Assembly: GCF_021646545.1 (NCBI RefSeq)
Contig: NZ_JAKIRP010000017.1
Span: forward strand, 1 to 64,000
Length of the DNA stretch: 64,000 nucleotides
Reading direction: 5' to 3'
DNA from: Chitinophaga filiformis
GTDB lineage: Bacteria > Bacteroidota > Bacteroidia > Chitinophagales > Chitinophagaceae
Below the pieces are notes generated by a model. That model made no database searches. It had not been told where the DNA came from and saw nothing but the letters and a program-made list of their open reading frames with translations. Below, one piece after another: positions 1 through 9,379 of this stretch. The number at the start of each line of letters is the position of its first letter. The first letter of the stretch is position 1. Both the position numbers and the translations under genes were made by a program.

Positions 1-84
1 GCGCTGCCTGCAGGCGGTAAAGTCATTGTGGAAGCGGAGAATTTGCCAGGGAGGTATACGGTGAAGGAATTGCTGCTTACATAA
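1..84 (+). CDS. C-terminal end of an unidentified protein (partial)
   Basis: Frame 1 is open from the window edge and closes with TAA at 82-84, leaving 27 residues that end VKELLLT. The stretch is rich in Val, Glu and Leu and could be the last beta strands of a larger protein. The window edge removes everything that would identify it, so no function is proposed. No terminator-like hairpin follows its stop. Confidence 0.45.
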   Translation, partial: ALPAGGKVIVEAENLPGRYTVKELLLT

Positions 85-434
85 AAAACGTCTTCACTGC
101 TTACGAATGGCTTCTTTCTGATTGGGGGCCCTGCATCGCTGGAATATTCTCCAATTTGCCAGCCAGCCAGAATTATTTTGATAGGTATTGTTCCCTCCTT
201 ACAAGTGGGTAGGCGTAGCTTTGCCCACCAGGTTTTCAACTTGATCCGATCTGCCTTTCTAAAAGGGAGGCCTCAGGATAGGATTGAAATTTCAAGGAAG
301 GGTGTGTAAATAGGCCTCAACAAACCGCTGATGCCGGCTGCGTGATATATTCTGTGGGAAAATGGATCGGGAGACGAAATAGCCCCTGCAGGGCATAAAA
401 AAAGTCCTGATGTAGCAACACCAGGACTTTTGTG
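85..434. other. Intergenic, gene-free apart from a tRNA terminator
   Basis: About 350 bases lie between the stop of the partial gene and the first tRNA. Apart from the minus-strand terminator at 397-431, I see no coding potential, repeat or clear promoter. Short open frames on the minus strand here run into the tRNA and are not genes. Confidence 0.6.
397..431 (-). terminator. Rho-independent terminator after tRNA-Gly copy 1
   Basis: Read on the minus strand, an AGTCCTG/CAGGACT stem closes a loop of about 12 nt and is followed directly by a run of seven T. It starts four bases after the CCA end of the tRNA at 435-510, so it ends the tRNA transcript. Confidence 0.8.
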
Positions 435-510
<76 letters not shown>

Positions 511-602
511 GTATCTGAGATACGGTTTCTAAAACCGGCCTCTTTAGTTAAGAACTTGTTTTTGCACTATTGCCTGCAATTGATCTTGTGAGCCAGCGCA
601 AT

Positions 603-637
603 AAAAAAGTCCTGGTGTAGTATACAGCAGGACTTCT
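603..637 (-). terminator. Rho-independent terminator after tRNA-Gly copy 2
   Basis: On the minus strand an AGTCCTG...CAGGACT stem with a loop different from the first copy's is followed by six T. It sits just after the CCA of the tRNA at 641-716 and before the second tRNA, so read-through into copy 1 should be partial at best. Confidence 0.75.
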
Positions 638-640
638 CTG

Positions 641-716
<76 letters not shown>

Positions 717-1062
717 ATATCTGAGATACAATTTTATTCAGTGATTACCTGTCTAAACTGACCTCTTTAATTAAGAACTTTTGTTTCCCGCCTGCGTCAT
801 TCGCGATTGGGATTGCAAATGTACAATTTTGTCCGAAATCGCAAAATATTTGCGTCCTTTTTTTCAAAAAAAGTTGAGCCACTTTTTAATACGCTGAACA
901 AACAATTCTGATGTTTGATATTTGAAGACGATGAAATGCCGTAGCAGTAAGGATTATAAGAGAAAGAAAATAGTTGTATGATTGACAGTTATTTTTTCTA
1001 TCTTGTGCCTGTTCCACGTCTCTCAAATGTTGACAAGTCAGACAATACATAAATTCTAAATT
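717..1062. other. Intergenic region between tRNA-Gly and the GH51 gene
   Basis: This 346-base region holds the minus-strand tRNA promoter (816-844), an A/T-rich tract near 857-875, and the unmapped promoter of the plus-strand GH51 gene. A TTGACA at 982-987 followed by TATCTTG at 999-1005 is the best plus-strand candidate, but its spacing of 14 nt is too short for the Bacteroidota consensus. Confidence 0.5.
816..844 (-). promoter_or_regulatory. Bacteroidota-type promoter for the tRNA-Gly genes
   Basis: Minus strand: TTG at 844-842, an 18-nt spacer, then TACATTTG at 823-816, matching the Bacteroidota primary-sigma consensus TTG/TAnnTTTG. A start near 809 would give a leader of about 90 nt before the tRNA at 716. 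Confidence 0.65.
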
Positions 1063-2601
1063 ATGAAAAAGAAGCTATCGCTCCTGTTACTGGTGCTTTT
1101 CAATTACGCGGCAAAGGCACAAAATACGGCAAGCCTGGTGGTACAGCCCAAATCTGATCACACCATCAGTCGTCATATCTATGGACATTTTTCTGAGCAC
1201 CTGGGGCATTGCATTTATGATGGCTTCTGGGTTGATCCTGCACTGAACGTGCCTAAAAAGGACCGCATACGCCTCGATGTAGTGGAAGCCCTGAAAAAGA
1301 TCCGTATCCCTAACCTGCGCTGGCCGGGAGGTTGTTTCGCTGATGAATATCACTGGCGGGACGGTATCGGCCCAAGAGAACAACGCCCTAAAATGGTAAA
1401 TACCAACTGGGGGGGCGTAACAGAAGATAACAGCTTCGGTACACACGAATTCCTGGAGCTTTGTGAACTGCTGCAAACCGAACCTTATATCTCTGCAAAC
1501 GTAGGTAGTGGCACTGTTGAAGAAATGGCCAAATGGGTAGAGTATTTCAACTTCGACGGCCTTAGTCCTATGAGCAACTTACGTAAGCAGAACGGCCACG
1601 AAAAGCCCTGGAAAGTGACCTTCCTGGGTGTGGGTAATGAAAGCTGGGGTTGCGGTGGTAATATGACGCCGGCTTTTTATGCTGACCAGTACCGCAGGTA
1701 TGCTACCTACGCACGTAACTATCCCGGTGCGCCCCTGAAAAAGATCGCCAGCGGTGCAAGCGATTTTGATTTTAACTGGACAGAAACCTGCATGAAGCAG
1801 ATCCCGCTGGGACAAATGTGGGGACTCAGCCTGCACTATTATACCGTACCTAAGACCTGGAACGATAAAGGTTCTGCTACCAACTTCACCGAACAGGAAT
1901 ATTTCACTACCATGAAAAAATGCCTGGCCATGGATTCCCTGGTGATCAAACATGCGGCTATCATGGATAAATATGATCCTAAAAAACGTGTAGCCCTGGT
2001 GGTGGACGAATGGGGTATCTGGACAAATGTGGAACCAGGCACCAATCCTGGCTTCCTGTATCAGCAGAACAGCCTGCGTGATGCCCTGATAGCCGGTAGC
2101 ACACTGAATATCTTCAACAATCATAGCGACCGTGTGAGAATGGCAGAACTGGCGCAGACTGTGAACGTGTTACAGGCCCTGATCCTGACAGACAAGGAGA
2201 AGATGCTGCTAACGCCTACCTACCATGTATTTGATCTGTACAAAGTACACCAGGATGCACAATACCTGCCTATAAAGCTGAACAGCCCTGCTTACACTTC
2301 GGGTAACGAACAGATACCTGCGGTGAATGCTTCTGCTTCGCAGGATTCTACCGGTGCAATACATATCTCCCTGGTGAACCTGAACCCTTCTCAGAAAATC
2401 AGCCTCAGCACCAGCTTCGAACAGGCAAAATGGAAAACAGTGACGGGCGAAGTGCTGACATCAGCAAAAACAACTGACATCAATACATTTGAGCAGCCTA
2501 ATAAAGTGCATATTGAGAAATTCTCGGGAGCAAAGAAACAGGGCGACAATCTTGTAGTGGAACTGCCTCCTGCATCAGTAGTAGTGCTGGAACTGAAATA
2601 G
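1063..2601 (+). CDS. Secreted GH51 alpha-L-arabinofuranosidase
   Basis: The 512-residue protein has a signal peptide ending near the AKA-Q site at about residue 19, so it acts in the periplasm or outside the cell. GH51 signatures include the RWPGGCFADEYHWRDGIGPR block, the acid/base Glu193 in GVGNESWG, and the nucleophile Glu316 in VVDEWGIW. The family removes terminal alpha-L-arabinofuranosyl residues from arabinan or arabinoxylan by a retaining mechanism. Length is normal for a GH51 enzyme with its C-terminal beta-sandwich domain. No SusCD pair or other arabinan gene is adjacent, so it looks monocistronic. It ends in a strong terminator and faces the DUF4838 gene. Family assignment is secure; the natural substrate is inferred. 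Confidence 0.93.
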   Translation: MKKKLSLLLLVLFNYAAKAQNTASLVVQPKSDHTISRHIYGHFSEHLGHCIYDGFWVDPALNVPKKDRIRLDVVEALKKIRIPNLRWPGGCFADEYHWRDGIGPREQRPKMVNTNWGGVTEDNSFGTHEFLELCELLQTEPYISANVGSGTVEEMAKWVEYFNFDGLSPMSNLRKQNGHEKPWKVTFLGVGNESWGCGGNMTPAFYADQYRRYATYARNYPGAPLKKIASGASDFDFNWTETCMKQIPLGQMWGLSLHYYTVPKTWNDKGSATNFTEQEYFTTMKKCLAMDSLVIKHAAIMDKYDPKKRVALVVDEWGIWTNVEPGTNPGFLYQQNSLRDALIAGSTLNIFNNHSDRVRMAELAQTVNVLQALILTDKEKMLLTPTYHVFDLYKVHQDAQYLPIKLNSPAYTSGNEQIPAVNASASQDSTGAIHISLVNLNPSQKISLSTSFEQAKWKTVTGEVLTSAKTTDINTFEQPNKVHIEKFSGAKKQGDNLVVELPPASVVVLELK

Positions 2602-2629
2602 TACCACACATCCTGACCATATATCGTTG

Positions 2630-2667
2630 AGTGGCAATTGCAAAAAGCAGTTGCCACTTTTTTTACA
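2630..2667 (+). terminator. Rho-independent terminator of the GH51 gene
   Basis: AGTGGCAATTGC pairs with GCAGTTGCCACT around a five-A loop and is followed by a run of T. It lies 28 bases after the GH51 stop. The minus strand has no T run after the stem, so it serves the plus strand only. Confidence 0.88.
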
Positions 2668-2699
2668 GGCTGTCGAAAAAGTATTTATACAGGATACTG

Positions 2700-4958
2700 T
2701 TACAGCACATACACCTCATCACAACATACCGCCGCCTTTTTACCTGATGGTGCTCCTCTCCATGCCGGCACCTCCTGCTGGCAACGGCCGGTAACGCGCA
2801 GGAAACGCGCATGAACTGCTGGCAGCCGGAAACGGAAATTGCGTACTGCTATGGTATAATCTTCTTCTCCAATTGGTGCCGGTTGCTGCTGGCCCGCCGG
2901 TTTGAAGTTGACACCGTCTGCAGATGTTTCTATCACTATTTCGGAAGGATTGAAAATATAATGCCGGGCGTCCTGCAGGAAGTTCATCTGCACCTGCGTG
3001 ATGATCTTTTCTTCCCCGAGATCGATGGTGGCAACCAGGTCTTTTCCATAGATAAACAGCCAGTTGATGCTGAAATCCTTATCGCCCTGTAATCCGTCCG
3101 TGAGTGTCCGTTCTCTTTTTGCCGGGTACTCATCTGACCATGGATGCAGCAGCGAAACTTTTGCGCCGAAGGCCAGGCTGTTGATCCATTTGCGGGCAAA
3201 AATAGTGTCCCATTCCTGTTGATAGGCATCTGCATTACCGCCACCCTCTGATAGCTCTTTTACACCTGCCTGTTTACATTGTGCTACAAATTTATGTACA
3301 CGTTCCGGCCAGCGGGGATTTACAATATAACCGCCCTTATCCGGGATAAGATAGCCGAACTTCTCCGTCCCGAAAAAGCGGGATTGCTGTAATACAGTAT
3401 ACTCCAGTGGCAGCCGCGCGTTATATACTTTTGTGAGCAGATCGTTATTGCCGGCTGCTGCCTTTTCAGCTTTGTCGAGAAGATCAGAATACTGATCTAT
3501 CGCCGTGGGTGAAAGATAGTTGATATGGTTGTTGACAGGATTGCCATAAATGTCCAGTTGCGTTTTGGTGTTGTGCATCGTAGTGACCAATGCCTGCAGA
3601 TATTGTCCAATGAAAGGGCCTGCTTTGCCATAATAGCCATTCAGGAAATCCAGGGTGATCTCCTCCGTAGTGCGTGATGGATTCCAGAGCAATTTTGCCT
3701 GCAGATAGCTATTGTAGGCAGCCATATCACCATAGGTATCGCCACTGCCCTGTGAAAAAACACCTGTTACTTTATGTGCTGACAGGTACTTCAGATTGGG
3801 CTGCAGATTGTTGTAGTCAGGAAAAGGCGCCAGGTAGTTCGTGAACTGTGTAGTATAATCCCACAGGAAAATATGATCGGTTATGGCGCCCCATCCTTCT
3901 AAGTCTTTCCTGAATGCAGCGGCAGAAGGAATAGTGCTCAGCGGCTCCTGGCGGTAAGCATCAATGCTGCTCAACATGATATATACGTTAGCGGCAGGCT
4001 TCGTCCTCTGCGGCGGATGTGACGTGTATTGATAGGCCAGTGTTGTAAACTGTTGTTCAGGAAACACGGCCGCAACCTTGTTTACAAAGCGGATCAGTGA
4101 GCCCTGCGGACCGCCTTCTTCTGCATTCGCTTTGCTGCATTGATCGCAGGTACAGAAACCACCACCATCTTCTGCAGCAATAGACCAGTAAAGTGCATCG
4201 GGATTGGTGGCAATGGCTTTACGGAAATATTCCACCATTACATTAAATACGTCTTGATTACTGAGGCACAGCTGACTGGCCTGTCGTTTGCCGTTTACCA
4301 GTGCATAATATTCCGGATGGGCAGCAAAGTATGTTTTGGGAGGAAGGATCTTGAAAAAGGAATGTCCCCATACTCCCCAGAGGTCTTCCAGGCGATGCAG
4401 TTTATGCCATTCCAGGTATTCATCGTCAAATGCAGCGGGGTAATAGGTTTCTCTGTATACAAAAGCAGGCTCCTGTTTATCCATCAGTTCCTGCGGTAAG
4501 CGAAGATTTTTACTGTTGGGTATAATGACCGGTGTAGCAGCATATTTACGGCAACCAAAATAGTCTTCCAGCAGGGTATATACACCATATAGAATACCTT
4601 TGCCAGTGCCTCCCCTGATATACAGATGCTGATCGTCTGTAGCAATAAAAAAGCTTTCTCCCTTCAGCTTACCACTCCTGAACTGTTCTACATGTTCAGT
4701 GTTGCCAATAAAAATACCGGGTTGCTCCTGATATGTTTTTTCCTGAATGATGTTCAGGGATGCGCCTGAAATCCGTTTCACATAAGTCTGCAGCAGGCTG
4801 GCCGCCTTTGTTTCATGCTTCGTTGCTTCATCCGGCAGTACGATCACATACCTGGAACTACCCTTGGATACCAGGTCAATATTCCCTCTTGGGGATTGAC
4901 AGCTGTTATGGGTGAGCAGCGTCATTATCAACAGTAAAGAGTACATCATCCTGAACAT
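2700..4958 (-). CDS. DUF4838 lipoprotein with glycoside-hydrolase-like architecture
   Basis: This 752-residue protein has a hydrophobic N-terminus ending in NSC at Cys20, a weak lipobox that suggests a lipoprotein. An N-terminal GH20-like accessory domain (roughly residues 40-150, with IFIGNTEH and GGTGKGILYGVYTLLEDYFG) is followed by the DUF4838 region (roughly 155-430, with WGHSFFKI, a CTCDQC cluster and WDYTTQF), then helices and a C-terminal discoidin/F5-F8-like sandwich. Families with this layout are thought to act on carbohydrates; no activity is proven from sequence. It is the last gene of the operon running from 12408, starting 11 bases after the TPR/beta-barrel gene stops. That position suggests a periplasmic polysaccharide-processing role, like the hydrolase part of PgaB, but this is inference. 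Confidence 0.75.
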   Translation of the reverse strand: MFRMMYSLLLIMTLLTHNSCQSPRGNIDLVSKGSSRYVIVLPDEATKHETKAASLLQTYVKRISGASLNIIQEKTYQEQPGIFIGNTEHVEQFRSGKLKGESFFIATDDQHLYIRGGTGKGILYGVYTLLEDYFGCRKYAATPVIIPNSKNLRLPQELMDKQEPAFVYRETYYPAAFDDEYLEWHKLHRLEDLWGVWGHSFFKILPPKTYFAAHPEYYALVNGKRQASQLCLSNQDVFNVMVEYFRKAIATNPDALYWSIAAEDGGGFCTCDQCSKANAEEGGPQGSLIRFVNKVAAVFPEQQFTTLAYQYTSHPPQRTKPAANVYIMLSSIDAYRQEPLSTIPSAAAFRKDLEGWGAITDHIFLWDYTTQFTNYLAPFPDYNNLQPNLKYLSAHKVTGVFSQGSGDTYGDMAAYNSYLQAKLLWNPSRTTEEITLDFLNGYYGKAGPFIGQYLQALVTTMHNTKTQLDIYGNPVNNHINYLSPTAIDQYSDLLDKAEKAAAGNNDLLTKVYNARLPLEYTVLQQSRFFGTEKFGYLIPDKGGYIVNPRWPERVHKFVAQCKQAGVKELSEGGGNADAYQQEWDTIFARKWINSLAFGAKVSLLHPWSDEYPAKRERTLTDGLQGDKDFSINWLFIYGKDLVATIDLGEEKIITQVQMNFLQDARHYIFNPSEIVIETSADGVNFKPAGQQQPAPIGEEDYTIAVRNFRFRLPAVHARFLRVTGRCQQEVPAWRGAPSGKKAAVCCDEVYVL

Positions 4959-4969
4959 GAATAGTGTGA

Positions 4970-7837
4970 TTAAAATTTACGTTGCAGGGTTACATAAATA
5001 TCGTACTGGTTCTGAAAGACAGTGGAGCTGATCTTCTGATTGATCCATGTGCCGAAAATACCCGCCGTAGTACGGTATTTAAAAGTCTTCTGATATCCCG
5101 CGCCTACACTGCGGGTCAGCAGGCCCGCCAGTTTAGGGAATTGTATAAGACGGCTTCTGTCATCAGGAGAAGTACCCAGTCCTGCATTGAAAGCAATAAA
5201 GTCCTGCTGCCGGTTCATATAGTAACGGGCAGTAAGATTGTAAGAGGTATAAAACTCGGGTGAATCATTAATGAAATAAGCCCTGAAATTCACCCAGAAT
5301 TCTTTCCATGTCTTTGAAATGGATGCTACGCCCGATATACTGCTCGTACTGTCTGCATTCAGATAACGGATACCCAGCTCACCCTCTATATCGCGTTTGA
5401 ATGTTTTGAAAATAGAGTAAGCCAGCCGCGTTCTTGGGAAGACAATTTCATTGGAATAAGTGGCGAGTGCATAAGAGTACAACTTTGGATTGTGTGTGTA
5501 ATACAATTCTCCTTCACCCTGCAACCCCGTACCCTGTTCCCGTCCTGCATAGTTCAGGCGGGCAGCATAGGAGCCCCGTTTGAAGAAATGACGGTATTCA
5601 AGGGTCGCAATATTATATGAGTTGTCCTGGTAGTCGTAGCTGGAATGAAGGAAGAACATGCCAAACTGGTTCTTCATTGTTTTACTATGCAGGTAGTCCG
5701 CATAGTCAATATACTCTGTACTGCGGCTCAGCTTTACAACAGAATCTGCCGACAGTGCAGCTTCCGCGTACATCTTTTTATTCTCCAGTAACACAGCTCT
5801 TTTCTGTATGAAAGATGCATTGTCGGGATAGAAGCGGATACCCTGATCCGCATATGTCAAAGCACTGTCGTATTCCTTTTTGTCGCTCAGCAGATTTATA
5901 CTGTAGAGTAAGGCCAGAGAATCTCTCCGGTTCAGGCCCAGCACCTGCTGGTAGATGGCCAATGCGCTATCTGGCGCATTGTTGCGCTGATAGGCAGTAC
6001 CTGCGGCAAGGAGGCCATCGGTATATGCGGTTCTGTATTTGGCTGTGAACGGATAACGTTGCATCAGCTGGTAGGAGATGGCATTTGCTTCGTTATACCG
6101 CTTCATTTCAGTCAGTATGCCTGCCTTTTTCAGGAGCAGCTCTTTGTTGTCAGGGTAATAGGTCAATGCCTGACTAATATAGAACAGGGAGCTATCTGCT
6201 TGCCCTACGGCATGCTGCAGGTTGATCATGTAATTCAGCGCATCGGGGTTTTCGGGCGATTGTGCCAGCACTGCACGGAATTCTCTGGCGGCCATATCAT
6301 ATTCTTCTGCCTGCATCAGTGTACGGCCTGCTGTCAGGCGCAGGTCGGTCAGATTTGCTGCGTATTTCGTATCAGAAGGAGCGCGGCGTAACAATTGTTC
6401 TGCAATCACCGCTGCTTCATCATACTGCCCCATCTCAGCAAGTATACTGGATTTCTTCAGGAGGAAACGGCTGTTGTCAGGGTAGGAGGCGAGCGCCCTG
6501 TCCAGCACCTGCAACGCGTGTATATTGTCTTTCTGATTGATATAAGTGTTGGCCATCATATCCAGCGCGGTAGAATCCCGTGGATCTGTTTGCAGGGCCT
6601 TGTCAAATTCTGCCAGCGCCAGGTCGTATTGTTGCTGGGACAGATAATCCCGTCCACTGGCTATTTTTAAGGCAGTATACCGGCTTTTCAGGTCAGCGCC
6701 GGACCTGTTGTTTGCATACAATTTTTCAGCCAATACTGCGGCTTCTGTGAACTTTCTGTCGCTTTCAAGTACATCCAGTTTAAGCGATAGTAATCGCTGA
6801 TCGTTCGGATTATTCTTCAGGCCCCGGTTGATCCAGGCAAGCGCTTCGCGATAGGCGCCGCGTGACATGCTCATGCCTATTATTTTATCCAGCGCCTCGC
6901 GGTTGCCGGGATTTTTTTCCAGTACCCCCTGATATAACAGGTAGGGATCTGTATTAGCATACCATGCTGCAGCCTCCATATGCAGGGCTGTTTCCATACT
7001 GTGTGCTTTAGCATCCCCGGGCCAGCGTTTCAGTATCTGTTGCAGTTGATCAATGGCCGCGGGATAATCGTGCATTTCCTGCAGCAGCCCTAGTTTACGC
7101 ATCATCAGGTCATGGGAACCGGGATTAGCGGCCAGTTCTGCATTCACCTGTTCAATCGCCCGTGTATAACTGCCGCTTTTGATATACATAGCGGTGATGG
7201 CCGATTTTGCTTCCTCATTGGTATGATCCAGCAGTAAGGCCCTCTCATAATTCTGCATGGCAAGCAGCTGGTTGTTCCTGAGCTGATAGTAACGTCCTGC
7301 CAGCAGGAAGTGGCCGGTATATGCTCTCTGGACCGTGGTATCGGTACTGTACTTTTCCAGGAGTGAAGTTGCATAATTGCCACCCTGGAAAAATCGTTCA
7401 GATGCATCGAGGATGCTTAGTTTTTTTAACATCAATGTTTTATCACCCGGGAACTGGAACAATCCTTCATCAACATAACATTCTGCTTCCTCATACTTTT
7501 TTGCGCCCAGCTCAATGTTGACAGCGTAAAGGTAGGCATCATAATAGGTAGGCGCTTTAGCCAGCACCTGTTTCACATAGCGTCTTGCCAGCATTGTGTT
7601 GCCGGTCAGCATGTACAATCTTCCCAGCAATAACTCCTGATCGGTGAAGTCCGGTCTTTTCAGCAGGGCTTCTTTCGAGAGCTGTATTGCCTTCTGGTAA
7701 TGATTGGCCCGGGTCTCTTTTACTGCTTCTTCATACAGCTCATCTGCGTCTTTCTCTTTGGTAAAGAGCTGCGCCTGTGCCTGCAATGAAAGGCAAAGTA
7801 TGGTACCGGACAGTATATATTTGAATAACGACATCAT
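4970..7837 (-). CDS. TPR protein with C-terminal YaiO-like outer-membrane beta-barrel
   Basis: The start at 7837 directly follows the upstream stop (7841-7839) and yields a good signal peptide ending at AQA; an ATG at 7834 is equally possible, and a longer reading from 7867 would bury the signal. The mature protein of about 930 residues has at least a dozen TPR repeats (about residues 30-700) with repeated YPDNxxxLLKK and Y-x2-A-L motifs. The last 235 residues alternate aromatic and polar residues and end in LQRKF, typical of an outer-membrane barrel resembling YaiO. TPR plus barrel is the architecture of polysaccharide exporters such as PgaA and BcsC. With two processive synthases just upstream, an exporter role across the periplasm and outer membrane is likely. 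The assignment rests on architecture, not close homology. Confidence 0.8.
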   Translation of the reverse strand: MMSLFKYILSGTILCLSLQAQAQLFTKEKDADELYEEAVKETRANHYQKAIQLSKEALLKRPDFTDQELLLGRLYMLTGNTMLARRYVKQVLAKAPTYYDAYLYAVNIELGAKKYEEAECYVDEGLFQFPGDKTLMLKKLSILDASERFFQGGNYATSLLEKYSTDTTVQRAYTGHFLLAGRYYQLRNNQLLAMQNYERALLLDHTNEEAKSAITAMYIKSGSYTRAIEQVNAELAANPGSHDLMMRKLGLLQEMHDYPAAIDQLQQILKRWPGDAKAHSMETALHMEAAAWYANTDPYLLYQGVLEKNPGNREALDKIIGMSMSRGAYREALAWINRGLKNNPNDQRLLSLKLDVLESDRKFTEAAVLAEKLYANNRSGADLKSRYTALKIASGRDYLSQQQYDLALAEFDKALQTDPRDSTALDMMANTYINQKDNIHALQVLDRALASYPDNSRFLLKKSSILAEMGQYDEAAVIAEQLLRRAPSDTKYAANLTDLRLTAGRTLMQAEEYDMAAREFRAVLAQSPENPDALNYMINLQHAVGQADSSLFYISQALTYYPDNKELLLKKAGILTEMKRYNEANAISYQLMQRYPFTAKYRTAYTDGLLAAGTAYQRNNAPDSALAIYQQVLGLNRRDSLALLYSINLLSDKKEYDSALTYADQGIRFYPDNASFIQKRAVLLENKKMYAEAALSADSVVKLSRSTEYIDYADYLHSKTMKNQFGMFFLHSSYDYQDNSYNIATLEYRHFFKRGSYAARLNYAGREQGTGLQGEGELYYTHNPKLYSYALATYSNEIVFPRTRLAYSIFKTFKRDIEGELGIRYLNADSTSSISGVASISKTWKEFWVNFRAYFINDSPEFYTSYNLTARYYMNRQQDFIAFNAGLGTSPDDRSRLIQFPKLAGLLTRSVGAGYQKTFKYRTTAGIFGTWINQKISSTVFQNQYDIYVTLQRKF

Positions 7838-7838
7838 C

Positions 7839-9335
7839 TTAAGTATTTGCAGGTTTCCGCTGGCCAAATCCCTGGCGCTGCATGTTCCCCCAGCTGTGTT
7901 TCCGTCCTGTGATGAAATGGAAATATCCCCTCAGCGCAAAGAATACGATCAGGGGGTGATAGACAAAAGGTTCAAGAAAGGCCATTAAAGCCAGGCCTAT
8001 CACTTCCTTCCATGTCTTATAGTGTTTGTAGGTGATCTGGTCCCATAAGATGGCCAGTGTAGTGATCATTACCGAATAGAAATAGACAAACGCCAGCAGG
8101 ATCAGTGCATTGTGCCAGTTGATACTGCCTGTAACGATCTGGTAGATATAATAAAAAATACCTGTGATCTCGATAATCGGAGCCAGGAATTCAAAAAGCA
8201 GGTTATATGGCAGCACGATCATCCCGAGGCGCTTATAGTGCGGATTGAAAATCACCTTGCGGTGTATGGTGATGATCTCTGCCAGACCACGGCCCCAGCG
8301 GGTACGCTGGCGACTGAATACCTTCATGGTAGGAGGGCCTTCCGTCCAGCATTGTGTGGTAGGAATGTACCTGATCGCATACTTCAGTTTGTTGTCGATC
8401 ATGTAGGTACACATCCGCGTTACAATATCCATGTCTTCTGCAAACGACTTACTGTCATAGCCGCCGGCCTTGATAGCGATCTCTTTATCAAACAGCCCCA
8501 GACCACCGGATACATTCGGTACACAGTTGATCACACTCCATCCCATTTTACCCAATACATAGGCCCGCAGGTACTCCATTTCCTGGAAGCGGGGCAACCA
8601 TTTATCCGGAGGCCGCACACGGGTGATCACGCCTTCGTCCACCTCGCAGGAGTTGGCCAGACGCAAAGTTGCACCTGTAGCAATGACGCGGATACTGTCT
8701 TCCACCATATGCACATAACCACATTCAGGGCAGGGTTCTCCGATCTCTTTGATCTTATTGTGCTCCTCATCCATAAATGGTTTGATCATGCGCAGCAGCG
8801 TATCTTTTTCAATGATACAATCCACATCCGTACAAAGAAAGTAATCATAAGCAGCAGCGTTGATACCTGCGTTGGAAGCGTCAGCCTTACTCTTTCCATT
8901 TACCTTATCGATCACCACCAGTTTCTCATATGCAGAGTTGGAAGATTTGAAGAGCCTTTTTACCGGTTGTGATTTGATACGTTCATTATAGGCGAAGTCT
9001 ACTACCTGCAGCTGGAATTCCCTAATGAGTTTTTCGAGGGTGTCGTCTGTACTACCGTCGTTGACGATGATCACTTCATAGCGGGGATAGTTCAGTGTCA
9101 GCAGTGAACGAACGTTCTGGATAATGGTCACACCTTCATTGTATGCAGGTGCAATGATGGAGATACCAGGCGCTATGGGCGACTGCAGCATTTTGTTATA
9201 ATCCACATAACTGTTCTTACGCTGGAACCTGATGATACCACGGAGCGAGAGTATAGCCAGCAAAGCATACATGAACAGCATGGTACTGCCGTATACAAAA
9301 ACAAAGCCTTCAAAAACGTTTCTAAACAATTGCAC
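7839..9335 (-). CDS. Membrane GT2 polysaccharide synthase, paralogue with CPxC insert
   Basis: This 498-residue GT2 enzyme has an N-terminal membrane segment (about 8-33), a GT-A domain with NDGSTD and TDVDC metal/nucleotide motifs, and the processive QxxRW motif as Q343-R-T-R-W347. Three or four C-terminal membrane helices follow. This is the layout of hyaluronan, PNAG and cellulose-type synthases, which polymerise and extrude a chain through the inner membrane. It is a close paralogue of the gene at 9380-10837, but after the DVDC motif it carries about 24 extra residues including CPECGYVH, a possible metal knuckle. The stop lies one base before the start of the TPR/barrel gene, so translation is probably coupled. 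The sugar polymerised cannot be told from sequence. Confidence 0.88.
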   Translation of the reverse strand: MQLFRNVFEGFVFVYGSTMLFMYALLAILSLRGIIRFQRKNSYVDYNKMLQSPIAPGISIIAPAYNEGVTIIQNVRSLLTLNYPRYEVIIVNDGSTDDTLEKLIREFQLQVVDFAYNERIKSQPVKRLFKSSNSAYEKLVVIDKVNGKSKADASNAGINAAAYDYFLCTDVDCIIEKDTLLRMIKPFMDEEHNKIKEIGEPCPECGYVHMVEDSIRVIATGATLRLANSCEVDEGVITRVRPPDKWLPRFQEMEYLRAYVLGKMGWSVINCVPNVSGGLGLFDKEIAIKAGGYDSKSFAEDMDIVTRMCTYMIDNKLKYAIRYIPTTQCWTEGPPTMKVFSRQRTRWGRGLAEIITIHRKVIFNPHYKRLGMIVLPYNLLFEFLAPIIEITGIFYYIYQIVTGSINWHNALILLAFVYFYSVMITTLAILWDQITYKHYKTWKEVIGLALMAFLEPFVYHPLIVFFALRGYFHFITGRKHSWGNMQRQGFGQRKPANT

Positions 9336-9379
9336 GGTATCTCCTGGTTTTTATAGATAATAGTTTTACAAGCCGACCC

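Noticed and set aside
982..1006. TTGACA...TATCTTG as promoter of the GH51 gene
   Set aside because: The 14-nt spacer fits neither the Bacteroidota nor the classical sigma-70 pattern well enough to list.
7838..7867. Longer N-terminus for the TPR/barrel protein
   Set aside because: It would overlap the upstream stop and hide the signal peptide; starts at 7837 or 7834 fit better.
8112..8972. 286-residue plus-strand frame
   Set aside because: It is antisense to the GT2 synthase, whose motifs are unambiguous; the same antisense frame recurs in the paralogue because the coding strand is conserved.
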